This document shows positions 1-9,641 of a DNA stretch of 47,051 nucleotides, one piece after another (position 1 is the first letter of the stretch; each line of letters begins with the position of its first letter). The stretch comes from Methylobacterium soli (GTDB lineage: Bacteria; Pseudomonadota; Alphaproteobacteria; Rhizobiales; Beijerinckiaceae): the NCBI RefSeq assembly GCF_008806385.1, contig NZ_VZZK01000041.1, positions 1-47,051 on the forward strand. Reading direction: 5' to 3'. The notes below the pieces were generated by a model. That model made no database searches. It was given only the letters and a program-made list of their open reading frames with translations, and was not told where the DNA came from. A program made the translations under genes and the position numbers.

Positions 1-75
1 AGAAGCACGCGGGAGATCGCCCACGAGCAGGCCGAGGCGGTCGGAAAGGCGGAGGCCGACATCCTGGGCGGCTGA
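1..75 (+). CDS. 3' end of an unidentified CDS (partial)
   Basis: The first 24 codons read open in frame 1 and end in TGA at 73-75. The translated tail is charged and alanine-rich (RSTREIAHEQAEAVGK then AEADILGG), as expected of a helical C-terminus. The gene begins outside the window and too little is visible to name a family. Chance open frames of this length are common in GC-rich DNA, so the call is tentative. Confidence 0.4.
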   Translation, partial: RSTREIAHEQAEAVGKAEADILGG

Positions 76-371
76 GCCCTTTCATCGTCATGAGGCGCAG
101 CCGCATCAGCGCGATCGCCGCGGTTGCGCTGCGGACAAACCCCTCCCGGGGACGCGAATCGCCAAGACACAGGCTCCGGGTGAAGCGAGGTCGGCTTTCT
201 TCCTTGAAGCGGACGTCGTCATGGGCCATCGAGAGCCCGACATCGCCATAGGGTCCGGACTGGCCCGCAAAGCCCGCGCAGGCTATCGCCCCGAGGTTCG
301 GCAGCCGGAGGGTCTGAAACCGCCCGGCCGGGCGGCCAGTCAGACAGGGCGTCTTCCAGCAGGATCGTGAT

Positions 372-1376
372 TTGAAGCGCATTTCCACAAGCCGGCTACT
401 GGCGATCGCCGCCTGTCTCGCGGTGCTCTCCTCCGGCACGCGCGCGGAGGAGGTCGCCAACAACGTCCTCTCCATCGGCATCAGCGGGGCTCATGGCGGT
501 GCCATCGACTCGCTGCGGGTCCTGGGCGTCGAGACCGTCAACACGGCCGATCTCGGGCGTCACATCCAAGCCGTGCACTTCTTCCCCTTTGCCGATCTGC
601 CCGCCGGGACGCCGAGCTGCAACGGCCCCAAGCCGCCCTGGGCCGCCCCGCAGGATGCCGGCGACCAATGCGGCGGCACGTCCCAGGTTTACGCCCTCGG
701 GAGCAGCGATCGGAAGCGGCTCAACGCCGGAATGCGCCCAAGGGAATGGGCGACGGGCGAGACCTTTCCGGGCCTGCGCCATGAGACGCATGTCACGCTC
801 GGGCCGCTTGCCTATAGCGATGCGCTCGAAATCGCCGAGCTGAAGTACCAGATCTTCTGGGACGCAACCTTCGCCGGCCAGAAGCCCTTGCCGGTGAAAC
901 ACGCGGTGGGCGCTGGCAATGGCGCGACGCCGGTCCCCTTCATCCCGGCAGCCTATTTCGACAGCAAGACGCTCACGCGGCTTTACGGCCTCTCGATCGA
1001 TGGCGCGGACTGGCAGGAGGTGGCGCCAACCGTGAGCCGCGACGGCAATTACGCGCCATCCAACTACCGCTTTCGCGCGATGGCGTGGATGCGGCCCGAC
1101 CTGTCCTGGGGTGTGGGCTTCTATAGCCGCCGAACGCTCGATCAGGGTTGCCACGGCGTGACGTTCCCGATGGCCCTGCCGATGCAGGCCGGACAATGCC
1201 CGAACTTCGCCACGCAAGCCTTCCCCAACCACGGCACCAACAACCTGTCGGTCGTCGATCAGACCAGCGGCACGCTGGCACCGGGACAAGGGATCGAGCT
1301 GATCTCACACCTCCTCGTCGGAAATCTCGGCACCATCCAGCAGAACGTCAATCGCGTCTTCACGTCCGGTCACTGA
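372..1376 (+). CDS. secreted protein of unknown function
   Basis: This is a 334-residue protein starting at TTG, since no in-frame ATG precedes the hydrophobic leader. Residues 1-25 look like a Sec signal peptide: KR near the start, a hydrophobic core LLAIAACLAVLSS and a probable cut after TRA. The mature part has many Gly, Asn and aromatic residues and no membrane segment, so a periplasmic or extracellular beta-rich fold is likely. The stretch around residues 40-70 (GGAIDSLRVLGVETVN, then a D-x-GR-x-IQ pattern) vaguely recalls galactose-mutarotase-like sugar-binding folds. That is only an impression and no catalytic residue can be assigned. Cysteines around residues 83 and 100 and two more near 255-275 could form disulphides in the periplasm. 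It lies tail-to-tail with the glycosyltransferase gene ending at 1491, so the two are not co-transcribed. Confidence 0.75.
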   Translation: MKRISTSRLLAIAACLAVLSSGTRAEEVANNVLSIGISGAHGGAIDSLRVLGVETVNTADLGRHIQAVHFFPFADLPAGTPSCNGPKPPWAAPQDAGDQCGGTSQVYALGSSDRKRLNAGMRPREWATGETFPGLRHETHVTLGPLAYSDALEIAELKYQIFWDATFAGQKPLPVKHAVGAGNGATPVPFIPAAYFDSKTLTRLYGLSIDGADWQEVAPTVSRDGNYAPSNYRFRAMAWMRPDLSWGVGFYSRRTLDQGCHGVTFPMALPMQAGQCPNFATQAFPNHGTNNLSVVDQTSGTLAPGQGIELISHLLVGNLGTIQQNVNRVFTSGH

Positions 1377-1490
1377 GCCTGGCCCCGGCATAACCGAGAA
1401 CTTCGCGCCTCTCACCGCCGAAGCAGAAACCCTGCTTCGATCCGCATGGTTGGGATCGGGTGCGCGAACCGGCGGGACGACCTCGGCTTC

Positions 1491-3662
1491 TTACTTGAGG
1501 CCCAGGCCGGGGCGAACGCGCGGGCGCGGGCAGTCCGTGCAGAACCGCCGTTGCCGGTGGTCCGGCCCCTCGAGGCTCATCAGTGGGTTGTAGAAGGGGT
1601 CGCCATCCGCGAGAATTTTCGCCCAACGCTCGAAAAAGCGCCGCGTATCCTCCGGATGCGAGACACCATCCGCCGCGCGTCGCGTTGCCGATTCATGGTG
1701 GGAGAGCGCTGAGGACGCGTCATTGAGGATTTTCAGCCCGGCTTCGCCGATGCGCAGGCACAGATCCGTGTCGTTGAAACCAACCTCGAACGTTTCGTCG
1801 AAGCCCCCGACCTGCCGGAACACGTCGGACCGCATCATCATGAAGGCTGCGGTCACCGCCGAGTACTCGCGCGTGCAGACCAGCATGCCGAGGGGGCCGG
1901 CATTGCGGGTGGTGCGGCCGTGGCGGAACGATGCGAATTTATGCGCGTGCTCGGCAGGCCCATTCAGGCCGACGATCACCCCGGAATGCTGCACGGATCC
2001 ATTGGCATAGAGCAGCGTCGCGCCGACCGCACCGACATCCGGTCGAGCAGCCAGCCCCCGCATGCGCTCAAGCCAGCCTGGCTCGATCGCCTCGATGTCA
2101 TTGTTGGAAAACAGGACAAAGGGCGGCAGGGAACCGCGCTCTCTTTCGTAGGCCTCGACAGCGCGATTGTTCAGCGCCGCAAAGTTGAATGGGCCAACGT
2201 GCCGGTAAACCTGGAACCGATCCCGATTCGCGGCGAGATACGCGACCGTTTCCGGATCGTCGGATTCGTGATCCACCACCAGGATGTCGACCTCGCCCGG
2301 TTTCGTCGTCGCCAGGAGGGAGTCGACGCATCGCCTGAGGAGATCAACGCGATTCCGCGTCGGGATCACGATGAGGGTCCGCCCACCGGAATCCGGGAAG
2401 CGCGCTTCGAAATAGTTGAAAAGTGCAGTCGGAACCGAGGTCGCCCGGGGGCTGACGCGCGCGAGGTGACGGTTCAGGGCCGACGTCGTGGCAGCCACCA
2501 CCTCGTCGCGCATCGTGTGACCCGCGCTCGCCCCATGGGTCCGCCACCGGTACAGGATCGCCGGCACATGCGCGACCGAAGTGGCGCGCTCGATCACCCG
2601 CAGGACGAAATCGACGTCGCCGGAAATTTTCATGCGTTCGTCCCAGCCGCCAATCGCCTTGGCCAAGGCGGCAGAGACGCCGATGAAATGTACGAAGTAG
2701 GGATGGTTGATGTAGTAATCCCAGCTAAAAGCCGGCCGCATTTGTGGGGTAACGAGCGTGTTGATGCACTCGCTTGTAAGAATTTCGTCGGAATAAATCA
2801 GCTCTGCGCCCGTGTCAGCCGCTTTCAGTACGCGGAACACCGCGTCCGGCTCAAGATAATCGTCGTGATCCAGGAACGCGATATGGGTGCCGCTCGACGC
2901 GAAGATGCCGATATTCGTCGATTTGGCGATCCCGAGATTCGTCTCATTTCTTATGACGCGAATCTTGTCATGATCCCGCGCGAAGTCCTCGAGCACTCGA
3001 CGTGTCTCAGGGTTGGAGGAATGATCGTCGACACAGATCAACTCCCAATCCGGACACCACTGCTCCACCACGCTGGAGAGGCATTCGCGCAGCCAATCCG
3101 GGCGGGTGTTATAGACCGGCACGACGATCGACAGCGTCCGCTCGCCGACGCTTCTGGACAGGCGCTGCGACAGACGTTGGCGAAACCGCCCTTTCACGCG
3201 CTCCTTTCTGCCAAGCCATCGCCGTAGGTCTTGAGATTGCTCAGCAACCTTCGGTGAACCGCCCAGTTCATGCTTCGTTTTGGCCAGGCGCGCCGTTACC
3301 TGAACCGCACCGGCCGTGACATCGAGGGGAAGCTCCACGATGAACCCGGCGAGTCCGTTGCCGTATCCAGCGGCCGCGACATCCGGACGGAAGGAGTTGG
3401 CTGGTGATGTGTGAATGACCCGCTCATCCACCAGGAACTCCACGAAGGCCGGGCGCTGCGGTGCCTTCGGGTTCCAGACCCAGCCGACCGCAACGTTGCC
3501 ATAGAGGCCTTCCAGATGCCCGACATTGGGTTTGCGCCTGCGGAGGATGCGCCTGGGCCACGACGTGGAACCTGGCTTTGACATGGCTTTCAGGACGCCA
3601 ACGAGACGGGCAGCCCACGCACGGCGCCGCTCTCCGGCCGACGTCAAAGCCTCGCGTGTCAT
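1491..3662 (-). CDS. glycosyltransferase with two GT2 (GT-A) domains
   Basis: This 723-residue cytoplasmic or membrane-associated enzyme probably adds sugars to a surface polysaccharide or O-antigen. Residues 50-130 form a beta-rich accessory domain (GWVWNPKAP, later GYGNGLAGFIVELP). The first GT2 domain spans about 176-400, with LSIVVPVYN, a nucleotide-binding DDHSSN and the metal-binding DHDDYLEPDA. The second spans about 425-680, with TLIVIPTRNR, FSNNDIEAIEPGWL and GFNDTDLCLRIGEAGL. Two intact catalytic cores suggest a bifunctional or polymerising transferase; donor and acceptor sugars cannot be read from sequence. No transmembrane helix is evident. The open frame extends two codons to a TTG at 3668, but ATG at 3662 is the more natural start. 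The accessory domain resembles the N-terminus of the neighbouring gene at 4234-5283, which supports a common glycan pathway. Confidence 0.9.
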   Translation of the reverse strand: MTREALTSAGERRRAWAARLVGVLKAMSKPGSTSWPRRILRRRKPNVGHLEGLYGNVAVGWVWNPKAPQRPAFVEFLVDERVIHTSPANSFRPDVAAAGYGNGLAGFIVELPLDVTAGAVQVTARLAKTKHELGGSPKVAEQSQDLRRWLGRKERVKGRFRQRLSQRLSRSVGERTLSIVVPVYNTRPDWLRECLSSVVEQWCPDWELICVDDHSSNPETRRVLEDFARDHDKIRVIRNETNLGIAKSTNIGIFASSGTHIAFLDHDDYLEPDAVFRVLKAADTGAELIYSDEILTSECINTLVTPQMRPAFSWDYYINHPYFVHFIGVSAALAKAIGGWDERMKISGDVDFVLRVIERATSVAHVPAILYRWRTHGASAGHTMRDEVVAATTSALNRHLARVSPRATSVPTALFNYFEARFPDSGGRTLIVIPTRNRVDLLRRCVDSLLATTKPGEVDILVVDHESDDPETVAYLAANRDRFQVYRHVGPFNFAALNNRAVEAYERERGSLPPFVLFSNNDIEAIEPGWLERMRGLAARPDVGAVGATLLYANGSVQHSGVIVGLNGPAEHAHKFASFRHGRTTRNAGPLGMLVCTREYSAVTAAFMMMRSDVFRQVGGFDETFEVGFNDTDLCLRIGEAGLKILNDASSALSHHESATRRAADGVSHPEDTRRFFERWAKILADGDPFYNPLMSLEGPDHRQRRFCTDCPRPRVRPGLGLK

Positions 3663-4233
3663 GGACAAGCTTTCACTTCCAATCTCCTTCCGGCGCAGTT
3701 TCGGAGGAGAAAGCCTCTTTGACGATCCTGCCGAGGAATCGCAGCGCCCGCCCTCGCCTTCCGCCTCGGCTGTAGCGTCGGGGCGGGTGCAGAGACGCCC
3801 TCGCGCGGCTCAGAAATGGCGGTGAGGCGGGAGGGATGCAACCGGGATCGACGTGGCACGGGAACAACGCTGACAGCGCGTTCTGCCTGGGCGGACGGGA
3901 TCAGGGAGGGCAATTCGGCTGCAGCACGTCTGATTCGATTGCGGGCACGATCCGGGAGGAAGGGCCCGAAATCGGCTCTCCCTGTCAACGGGGGCGAGTC
4001 TGTCGGTGCCCTGCCGCGATGGTGTTTCGCCCAAGCCCTCAGCGCACCATGGACGGGCGCGCGAGGGCTACCGCCCGGATGCGGCTCGGATCGGGGTGGT
4101 GGGGCCGGTGGCAGTGCGGGACGGGACGATGGCCTTCAACGCGGCTCGCTCGCCTCGGCTGATCGACCCCAAGGCCCACGAGGGCGGGTCGCGGCAAGCC
4201 CCAGATGGCCGCAGAGCCGTCGCTGCGCAGCGA
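3663..4233. other. 571-bp gap without a supported gene
   Basis: The open frames here overlap one another on both strands, have arginine/proline-rich compositions typical of shadow frames and match no family I recognise. The stretch presumably carries the promoter of the double-GT2 gene near 3663-3800 and the 3' flank of the next minus-strand gene. No clear -35/-10 pair, hairpin or repeat stood out. Confidence 0.5.
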
Positions 4234-5283
4234 TCAGGCGATGTCCCAGGTCTTGGCAACTGAGCTGCGGACGGCATCGGACATCGCGATGTCGAACAGC
4301 AGCATGTCCTCCACCGCCTTGATGCTGCGCAGCCGCTTGGCCAAATCCTGCGCCTCCTGAGAGATGGGTTCCGGTTTGGGGATCGGCGCGTCGAGGCCGA
4401 GGCGGTCGAGCACGCTCGTCACGAAGGCCTCGAAGTAGTCGCGATGTCCGACGATGCCCACGCGGGCCAGGATCTCGATCGCCACGATGGAGTTTCCCGG
4501 ATGCACCCGGTCATCCGGCAGTTTCGTGCCGAATTGGCGTGTCAGAGGATTGTAAAGCAGACGATATGCGGGCTCCGGCAGCATCCGGAACAGACGCTTC
4601 AGACTCTTGAGGTCGGCGAAGTCGTGCTCGGCCGCGAAGATCGCAGCGTCCGCCAGTGGCCCGAGGCGCCAGGACAGGTTCGGATCTGCCGCGTCCGCCG
4701 CACGTGCTCTCAACCAGATCAAGCGAGTCGCCATCTCGACATGCGGATCATGAATGAGCGCGGTCGTCAGCGATTCCTCGGTCTGGAAATAATGCTCGTA
4801 GCGTGGCACGATGAGGGCGCCGGACAAGAAGCAGGAAACCAGACTTGAATTGCTGAAAATGCTTTGGAGCATCTGCTCGTTGAGCTTTCCGACTCCAAAG
4901 TAACTTTGCTGAAAATGACGGAATAACAAGGACTGAAGTGCGTTTTCCGGGTTAATGCTCGTATTTATTAATAGAAATCTTCTATTCAGCAATGCCTGCT
5001 GGGGAACGCGTCGATAAATTAGAACGTTCGTGTCCAGGTCGTAAATTTCCAGCTGTGTGACGTTTGCTAGATCTGGAACTTCGTTCTCAGAAATCTCGAA
5101 GCGGCACTGACCGGTCGCGTGCCATCCCAGCGCCGCGATGTTGGTGTCGAACTCAAGCGTACTGATCTCAGCGACACGGCGACCATCAACCACCACCACG
5201 ACGCGACCGATGGAGGTTGGATTATCCGGAACGACCCATCCTCGAATGAAGTCACCGGTATCGCCATCAATATTAAATCGCAT
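4234..5283 (-). CDS. unknown protein with GT-associated N-terminal beta-rich domain
   Basis: This 349-residue protein has no signal peptide or membrane helix. Residues 1-80 resemble the accessory domain of the downstream double-GT2 protein: both have a G-W-V motif followed by a short beta strand, a polar turn, a strand VVVVVDGRRVAEI (FVEFLVDERVIHTS in the partner), an aspartate-rich turn and a C-terminal strand (CRFEI versus GFIVELP). The remainder, about 90-349, is mostly helical with no recognisable catalytic motif, so it could be an acceptor-binding partner or a diverged enzyme. The coding sequence is AT-rich in its 5' half (about 4850-5283) compared with its neighbours, which hints at recent acquisition. 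It is transcribed away from the three-module glycosyltransferase starting at 6150 and towards the double-GT2 gene, 571 bp downstream. Confidence 0.75.
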   Translation of the reverse strand: MRFNIDGDTGDFIRGWVVPDNPTSIGRVVVVVDGRRVAEISTLEFDTNIAALGWHATGQCRFEISENEVPDLANVTQLEIYDLDTNVLIYRRVPQQALLNRRFLLINTSINPENALQSLLFRHFQQSYFGVGKLNEQMLQSIFSNSSLVSCFLSGALIVPRYEHYFQTEESLTTALIHDPHVEMATRLIWLRARAADAADPNLSWRLGPLADAAIFAAEHDFADLKSLKRLFRMLPEPAYRLLYNPLTRQFGTKLPDDRVHPGNSIVAIEILARVGIVGHRDYFEAFVTSVLDRLGLDAPIPKPEPISQEAQDLAKRLRSIKAVEDMLLFDIAMSDAVRSSVAKTWDIA

Positions 5284-6149
5284 TGGTGGTCATTTTCTTG
5301 AGAATTTTAACAGCCGGCGTCATTTTGGTCCCTATAATCCGGGCGGCGTTCCTTTTCACTGGCCTGCCTGGCGCGATGAGGTTAGGCCGTCAGGCAAGAT
5401 GTCTGTACGTCTGTTATTGACGCTGAGGTGAGGTCCGACCGTCATCACGTCCAAAGGCACATCCGCTTTTAAATCCGGCCCTCGCGATCGGCGCCGAGGA
5501 AAGCCGCAGGAAGCAAGACCTGAGGTCTGCCCCACCCATTGGCGAGCGCCATCAGATTCGCCTATTGGATCACATCATCCCGTAGACCGTTTGCGGAGGG
5601 ACGCCTGAGGTGCCGTGACAGGAACAATTAGGATCATATTCCATCCCTGCTCTTCGCGTTCACCGGTGCTGCGCAGGAACGCCAAAAATCCTTTGGCGCG
5701 CTTCGTTGAAGCGGACGCGATCCAACGCGTTATACCAACCGCGCACCAGGGCGCCAGGGTCGCTCGGTGCTGATCGAAATGATGCTGAGGACCGGCGGGC
5801 GACTTGCGGCGCGTTCGCCGAGGCGTTTGCGCATCCGCGTCGCGGGCGGGGGTGACCCGGTCGCGTTCCCCTCAACTTGGCTCCGCCTCCTCGGACAAAC
5901 TGCGCCCGCGCGTCAGCCAGCTTCACCGCCACCATGCGCCATCCAGAATTGCCATTCGGTCCGCAACCGCGCGGCAGGGAAGACTTCCGGGTTGCACGCC
6001 CGTCCGCTGCGTGGAAATTGTGAGCGGGATTGTGAGAGAGCCCCCGACACCCGTGATCGAATCCACCGGATGGTACCAGACAAGCTGTTCTGCGTTCCGC
6101 ATGGTCGAATTGCCAAAAATTCAAATACAACCATGAGTTTAAGTGACTT
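5284..6149. other. 866-bp divergent intergenic region
   Basis: This lies between the divergently transcribed unknown gene and the three-module glycosyltransferase and should hold both promoters. The segment next to 5284 is AT-rich, as is the segment just before 6150 (runs such as CAAAAATTCAAATACAA). Short open frames here are mutually overlapping shadows. I found no tRNA, insertion-sequence end or strong hairpin. Confidence 0.5.
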
Positions 6150-9100
6150 ATGACTGAGCCCGTTGGTTCTGTTGATGCTGCCATCGATGAGATGCTCATC
6201 GTCATCCCGTCCGTCAATGGCGGCAACCTGCTTCGTCGCATGTTCCCTTCGATGCGGGACGTTTTGCATCGGGTCGTGGTCCTTGATCAGGGCAGCACGG
6301 ATGACACCCTCGCGGTCTGCGTCGCGTTCGGGGCCGAAATCGTCCAGCTCGGAGCACCGCGGACCTATACCCAGGCCTGCAATGCCGGGATGAGCCTCGC
6401 GAAGGCGCGGGGCTGCCGTTACCTCCTCGTCGCGAACAACGATGTCCGGCTCGTCACCGATGTCTGCCGCCAGCTTCTTCGGGAGATGCTGCGCGACGAT
6501 AATCTGGCCATCGTTGCGCCGGCCCAGGTGGTCGTGGATGAGGTCGCGCGCACGCGCACGATGACCTATCGCGTCGAATGGAACCTCACAAATGTGAGCT
6601 TCCTGCATGATCGCGAGGCGCCGGATCGGCGCACCGAGCGCCTTGAGGCGGATTTCTGCGAGCTCACCTTCGCCCTCGTGCGCATCGCAGCCGCCGACGA
6701 GGTCGGGTTCCTCGACGATGCCTACGGTTTCTACCACGAGGACGCGGATTTCTGTTTCCGTCTCCGCGAGGCCGGTTACGCGAGCGCATACGTACCGGGA
6801 GCGCAGATCGAGCACTTCACGAGTTCGACCTTCTCCGGCGACCTCGCTCCACGCAGGCGGGAATACCTACGCAAGAATCGGCTTCTCTTCGCGGAAAAGC
6901 ACCTCGGCTACGGCGTCACGCATCGCGACCATGGTTCGAAGGGTTCGACCTCATGGGAGATCATCAACCGCCATCTGCACCGCGCGCTGCGGCTGAACGG
7001 CCTCCTGGACCCGACGAAGCCGGAACTCATCTTCGCGCATCCGGGCACGGAGCCTTTCGATTATCTCTACACCGCCTGGGAGACGACCCGGCTACCGCAG
7101 GGCTGGGCCGAGCAGGCGCGCCGCTACAAGCACGTCATGACGGCGTCTCGCTGGGTCAAGGCGATCTTCGAGGCCGAGGGCGTGCTGGACGTGACCTGGG
7201 TGCCGCACGGAGTCGAGACTGACGTCTTCACGCCCTGGGGCCTGCGCGACCGACCCTTCGAGGGCACGACCTTCCTGTGGTTCGCCCGCAACCAGCACCG
7301 TAAGGGGCTCGATGTCCTCCGCACGGCCTGGAACGAGCTGCGCAGGCGGCGTCCCGAGGCGCAGCTCATCGTGCTGGGTCACGACGTGCTCGACGCCTTC
7401 GGGCTTCGCGCCGAGGCCGTGCAGGCCGGACATCTCCTCATGGCACGGGTCCCCGACGCGAACGTGAGCGTCTGGGAAACCGTAGCGCCGCTCTCGGATG
7501 CAGAGCTGGCGCTGATCTATCGCAGCGTCGACTTCTACGTCTCGACCGCCCGGGCCGAGGGCTTCGGCTTCTCGACCGCGGAGGCAATGGCCTGCGGCAC
7601 GGTGCCGATCTTCGGCGCCTATAGCGGCAGCACGGACTTGGCGTGCGAGGGCGCGCTCCTGTTCTCGGGACAAGCTGTCCCGGCGGATTACCGCGACAAG
7701 GGCTTCGGGGATGTCGGTTCCTGGTGGGAGCCGGACGCGGCCGAGGTGGTGGCGCGGCTCGACGAGGCCTGTGCTCTCGATGCGGCGGACTATGCCGTGC
7801 GTGCGCATGCCTGCCGGAACCACATCACGGCGGGTTTCACGTGGCGCCACACCGCCTTCGCCTTGCGCGCATCACTCAAGCGTTTTCAACACCCGCGCGA
7901 AGTGGTTCCGGCAGGCATCGCTGCGAGGCAGGCCGATGCGGATAACGCCGTCGTCGCTTTCGCGTCGAATCTCGAGGTGCCGGACCGGCAGGGACGACCG
8001 AGTGGTTTCGCTGAGCGCATCGCCATCGGGCGTAAGCGGGCACGCCTGCGTCTCTTGAAAGACTTCGCCGAGTTCGATGAGACCTATTACAACAAACACA
8101 ATCCGGACGTTGCCCTCGATGGGCAGGACGCGCTGGAACATTATGTTCGGTCCGGCTGGAAGGAAAGCTTTCGCCGGCCCTCCGAGCATTTCGACACGCG
8201 CCAGTATCTCGCCGCGAACGCGCGTGTGCGGCAGGTCCTTCTGCGCGGTGAGCGCATGCTGGGAGGCGCAACGAAGCCCGCACGCCCTGATCGCACGCCG
8301 ATGAAAGACGGTGTCCTGTTCATCGGCTATGTCGAGGCGAGCCTCGGGCTCGGCGAGTCGCTGCGCAACTTGATCTCGGCCGTTGCGCGCGAGCCCTTCC
8401 CGTTCGCGATCTACCCCTACAACGTGCTGGTGGAAGACCGCTTTTCCGGCCAGTTCATGCCGGAGCACTACGACCTTGAACGCCGCTACCGCGTCAATGT
8501 GTTCGAGGCTGCCGCCGACCAGCTGCCGGCCTTCTACGAGCATTTCGGGCCGCGGCTGGAGGGCAGCTACAACATCCTCCGCACCTATTGGGAGCTTGCG
8601 GGCACGCCGAAGCATTGGGGTCGCCTGCTCCAGCGGATGCATGAGATCTGGGCGCCGACCACCTTCGTGGCGGAGGCTTTCCGCAAGATCTATGACGGCC
8701 CCATCACCATCGTGCCGCCGTGCGTCAGCGTCGAGGCCACCGAGCATCACAACCGCAACTACTTCGGAATGGACAGATCCCGGTTCTACTTCCTCTTCAC
8801 CTTCGACTATAATTCCTGGTCAACGCGCAAGAACCCGGCCGCGGTCCTGAACGCCTTCGCGGACGCATTTCCCGGCAGCGAGAATGTCGGCCTCGTCATC
8901 AAGTCCACCGGCGCGCCGGAGCACAGCCCGCGGACGCGGGCCCTCGTCGCGGAAGCCGCCGCGCGCGATCCCCGGATCCGTGTGATCGACGAGACGCTGG
9001 CGCGGGCCGAATTGATCTCGCTGATCCGACAATCGGATTGCTACGTCTCGCTCCACCGCGCGGAAGGCTTCGGGCTCGGCATGGCGGAGGCGCTGGCGCT

Positions 9101-9431
9101 CGGCAAAGCCGTGGTCGCGACCGACTACTCGGGCAACACCGACTTCCTCACCGAGGAAACCGGCTTTCCCGTCCCGCATACCCTACGGCCTTTGCTCGAC
9201 GGGGAATACGCCTTCACCGACCATCAGGTTTGGGCCGAGCCTGACGTGACGGCTGCGGCGGAGATCCTGCGGCAGGTCTACCACGAGCCCCGGTTGCGGC
9301 AGACGCGCGCCGCTGCCGGCCGCACGCTCATCGCGACCCGCTTCGGGCCGGAGAATGTGGGCCGCCTCGCCACGAGCCGCCTCCGACAGGTGCTCGCGAT
9401 GCTCAAGACCGCATCAGGATCAAATCGGTAA
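6150..9431 (+). CDS. three-module glycosyltransferase (GT2 + GT4-like + GT4)
   Basis: This 1093-residue multidomain enzyme probably extends or decorates a surface glycan. The N-terminal GT2 module (about 12-260) shows MLIVIPSVNGG, LDQGSTDDTL, ANNDVRLV and FYHEDADFCFRLREAGY. A GT-B module (about 285-585) has a Rossmann segment TTFLWFARNQHRKGLDVL and the E-x7-E retaining motif EGFGFSTAEAMACG. A linker at about 635-700 carries the repeat-like signature FDETYYNKHNPDVA...HYVRSGW...FDTRQYLA, often seen in multidomain alphaproteobacterial glycosyltransferases. A second GT-B module (about 715-1090) opens with LFIGYVEASLGLGESL and contains RAEGFGLGMAEALALGK. No transmembrane helices are visible. ATG at 6150 directly precedes the GT2 core, though its ribosome-binding site is weak. 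It is convergent with the SulP gene. Three catalytic modules suggest one protein building an oligosaccharide repeat; the sugars are unknown. Confidence 0.9.
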   Translation: MTEPVGSVDAAIDEMLIVIPSVNGGNLLRRMFPSMRDVLHRVVVLDQGSTDDTLAVCVAFGAEIVQLGAPRTYTQACNAGMSLAKARGCRYLLVANNDVRLVTDVCRQLLREMLRDDNLAIVAPAQVVVDEVARTRTMTYRVEWNLTNVSFLHDREAPDRRTERLEADFCELTFALVRIAAADEVGFLDDAYGFYHEDADFCFRLREAGYASAYVPGAQIEHFTSSTFSGDLAPRRREYLRKNRLLFAEKHLGYGVTHRDHGSKGSTSWEIINRHLHRALRLNGLLDPTKPELIFAHPGTEPFDYLYTAWETTRLPQGWAEQARRYKHVMTASRWVKAIFEAEGVLDVTWVPHGVETDVFTPWGLRDRPFEGTTFLWFARNQHRKGLDVLRTAWNELRRRRPEAQLIVLGHDVLDAFGLRAEAVQAGHLLMARVPDANVSVWETVAPLSDAELALIYRSVDFYVSTARAEGFGFSTAEAMACGTVPIFGAYSGSTDLACEGALLFSGQAVPADYRDKGFGDVGSWWEPDAAEVVARLDEACALDAADYAVRAHACRNHITAGFTWRHTAFALRASLKRFQHPREVVPAGIAARQADADNAVVAFASNLEVPDRQGRPSGFAERIAIGRKRARLRLLKDFAEFDETYYNKHNPDVALDGQDALEHYVRSGWKESFRRPSEHFDTRQYLAANARVRQVLLRGERMLGGATKPARPDRTPMKDGVLFIGYVEASLGLGESLRNLISAVAREPFPFAIYPYNVLVEDRFSGQFMPEHYDLERRYRVNVFEAAADQLPAFYEHFGPRLEGSYNILRTYWELAGTPKHWGRLLQRMHEIWAPTTFVAEAFRKIYDGPITIVPPCVSVEATEHHNRNYFGMDRSRFYFLFTFDYNSWSTRKNPAAVLNAFADAFPGSENVGLVIKSTGAPEHSPRTRALVAEAAARDPRIRVIDETLARAELISLIRQSDCYVSLHRAEGFGLGMAEALALGKAVVATDYSGNTDFLTEETGFPVPHTLRPLLDGEYAFTDHQVWAEPDVTAAAEILRQVYHEPRLRQTRAAAGRTLIATRFGPENVGRLATSRLRQVLAMLKTASGSNR

Positions 9432-9641
9432 CGGCGCGCGGCCCGAACGCCGTCCCCCGAGGGGCGGGAGCCGGAATGGAAACGCGCGTCAACGTCCTCA
9501 CCGACGCCCGTGATGCCGGGTCCGGCGGCGTGACGCTGGGGACCGAGCCCCTTCTGACCGAGGATGAGGAGACCGCGCTCCCCATGTCTGTCAGCCCAGG
9601 CGCCGACATGGCCGCCTGGCAATCCCGCACACGGAGGCTTC

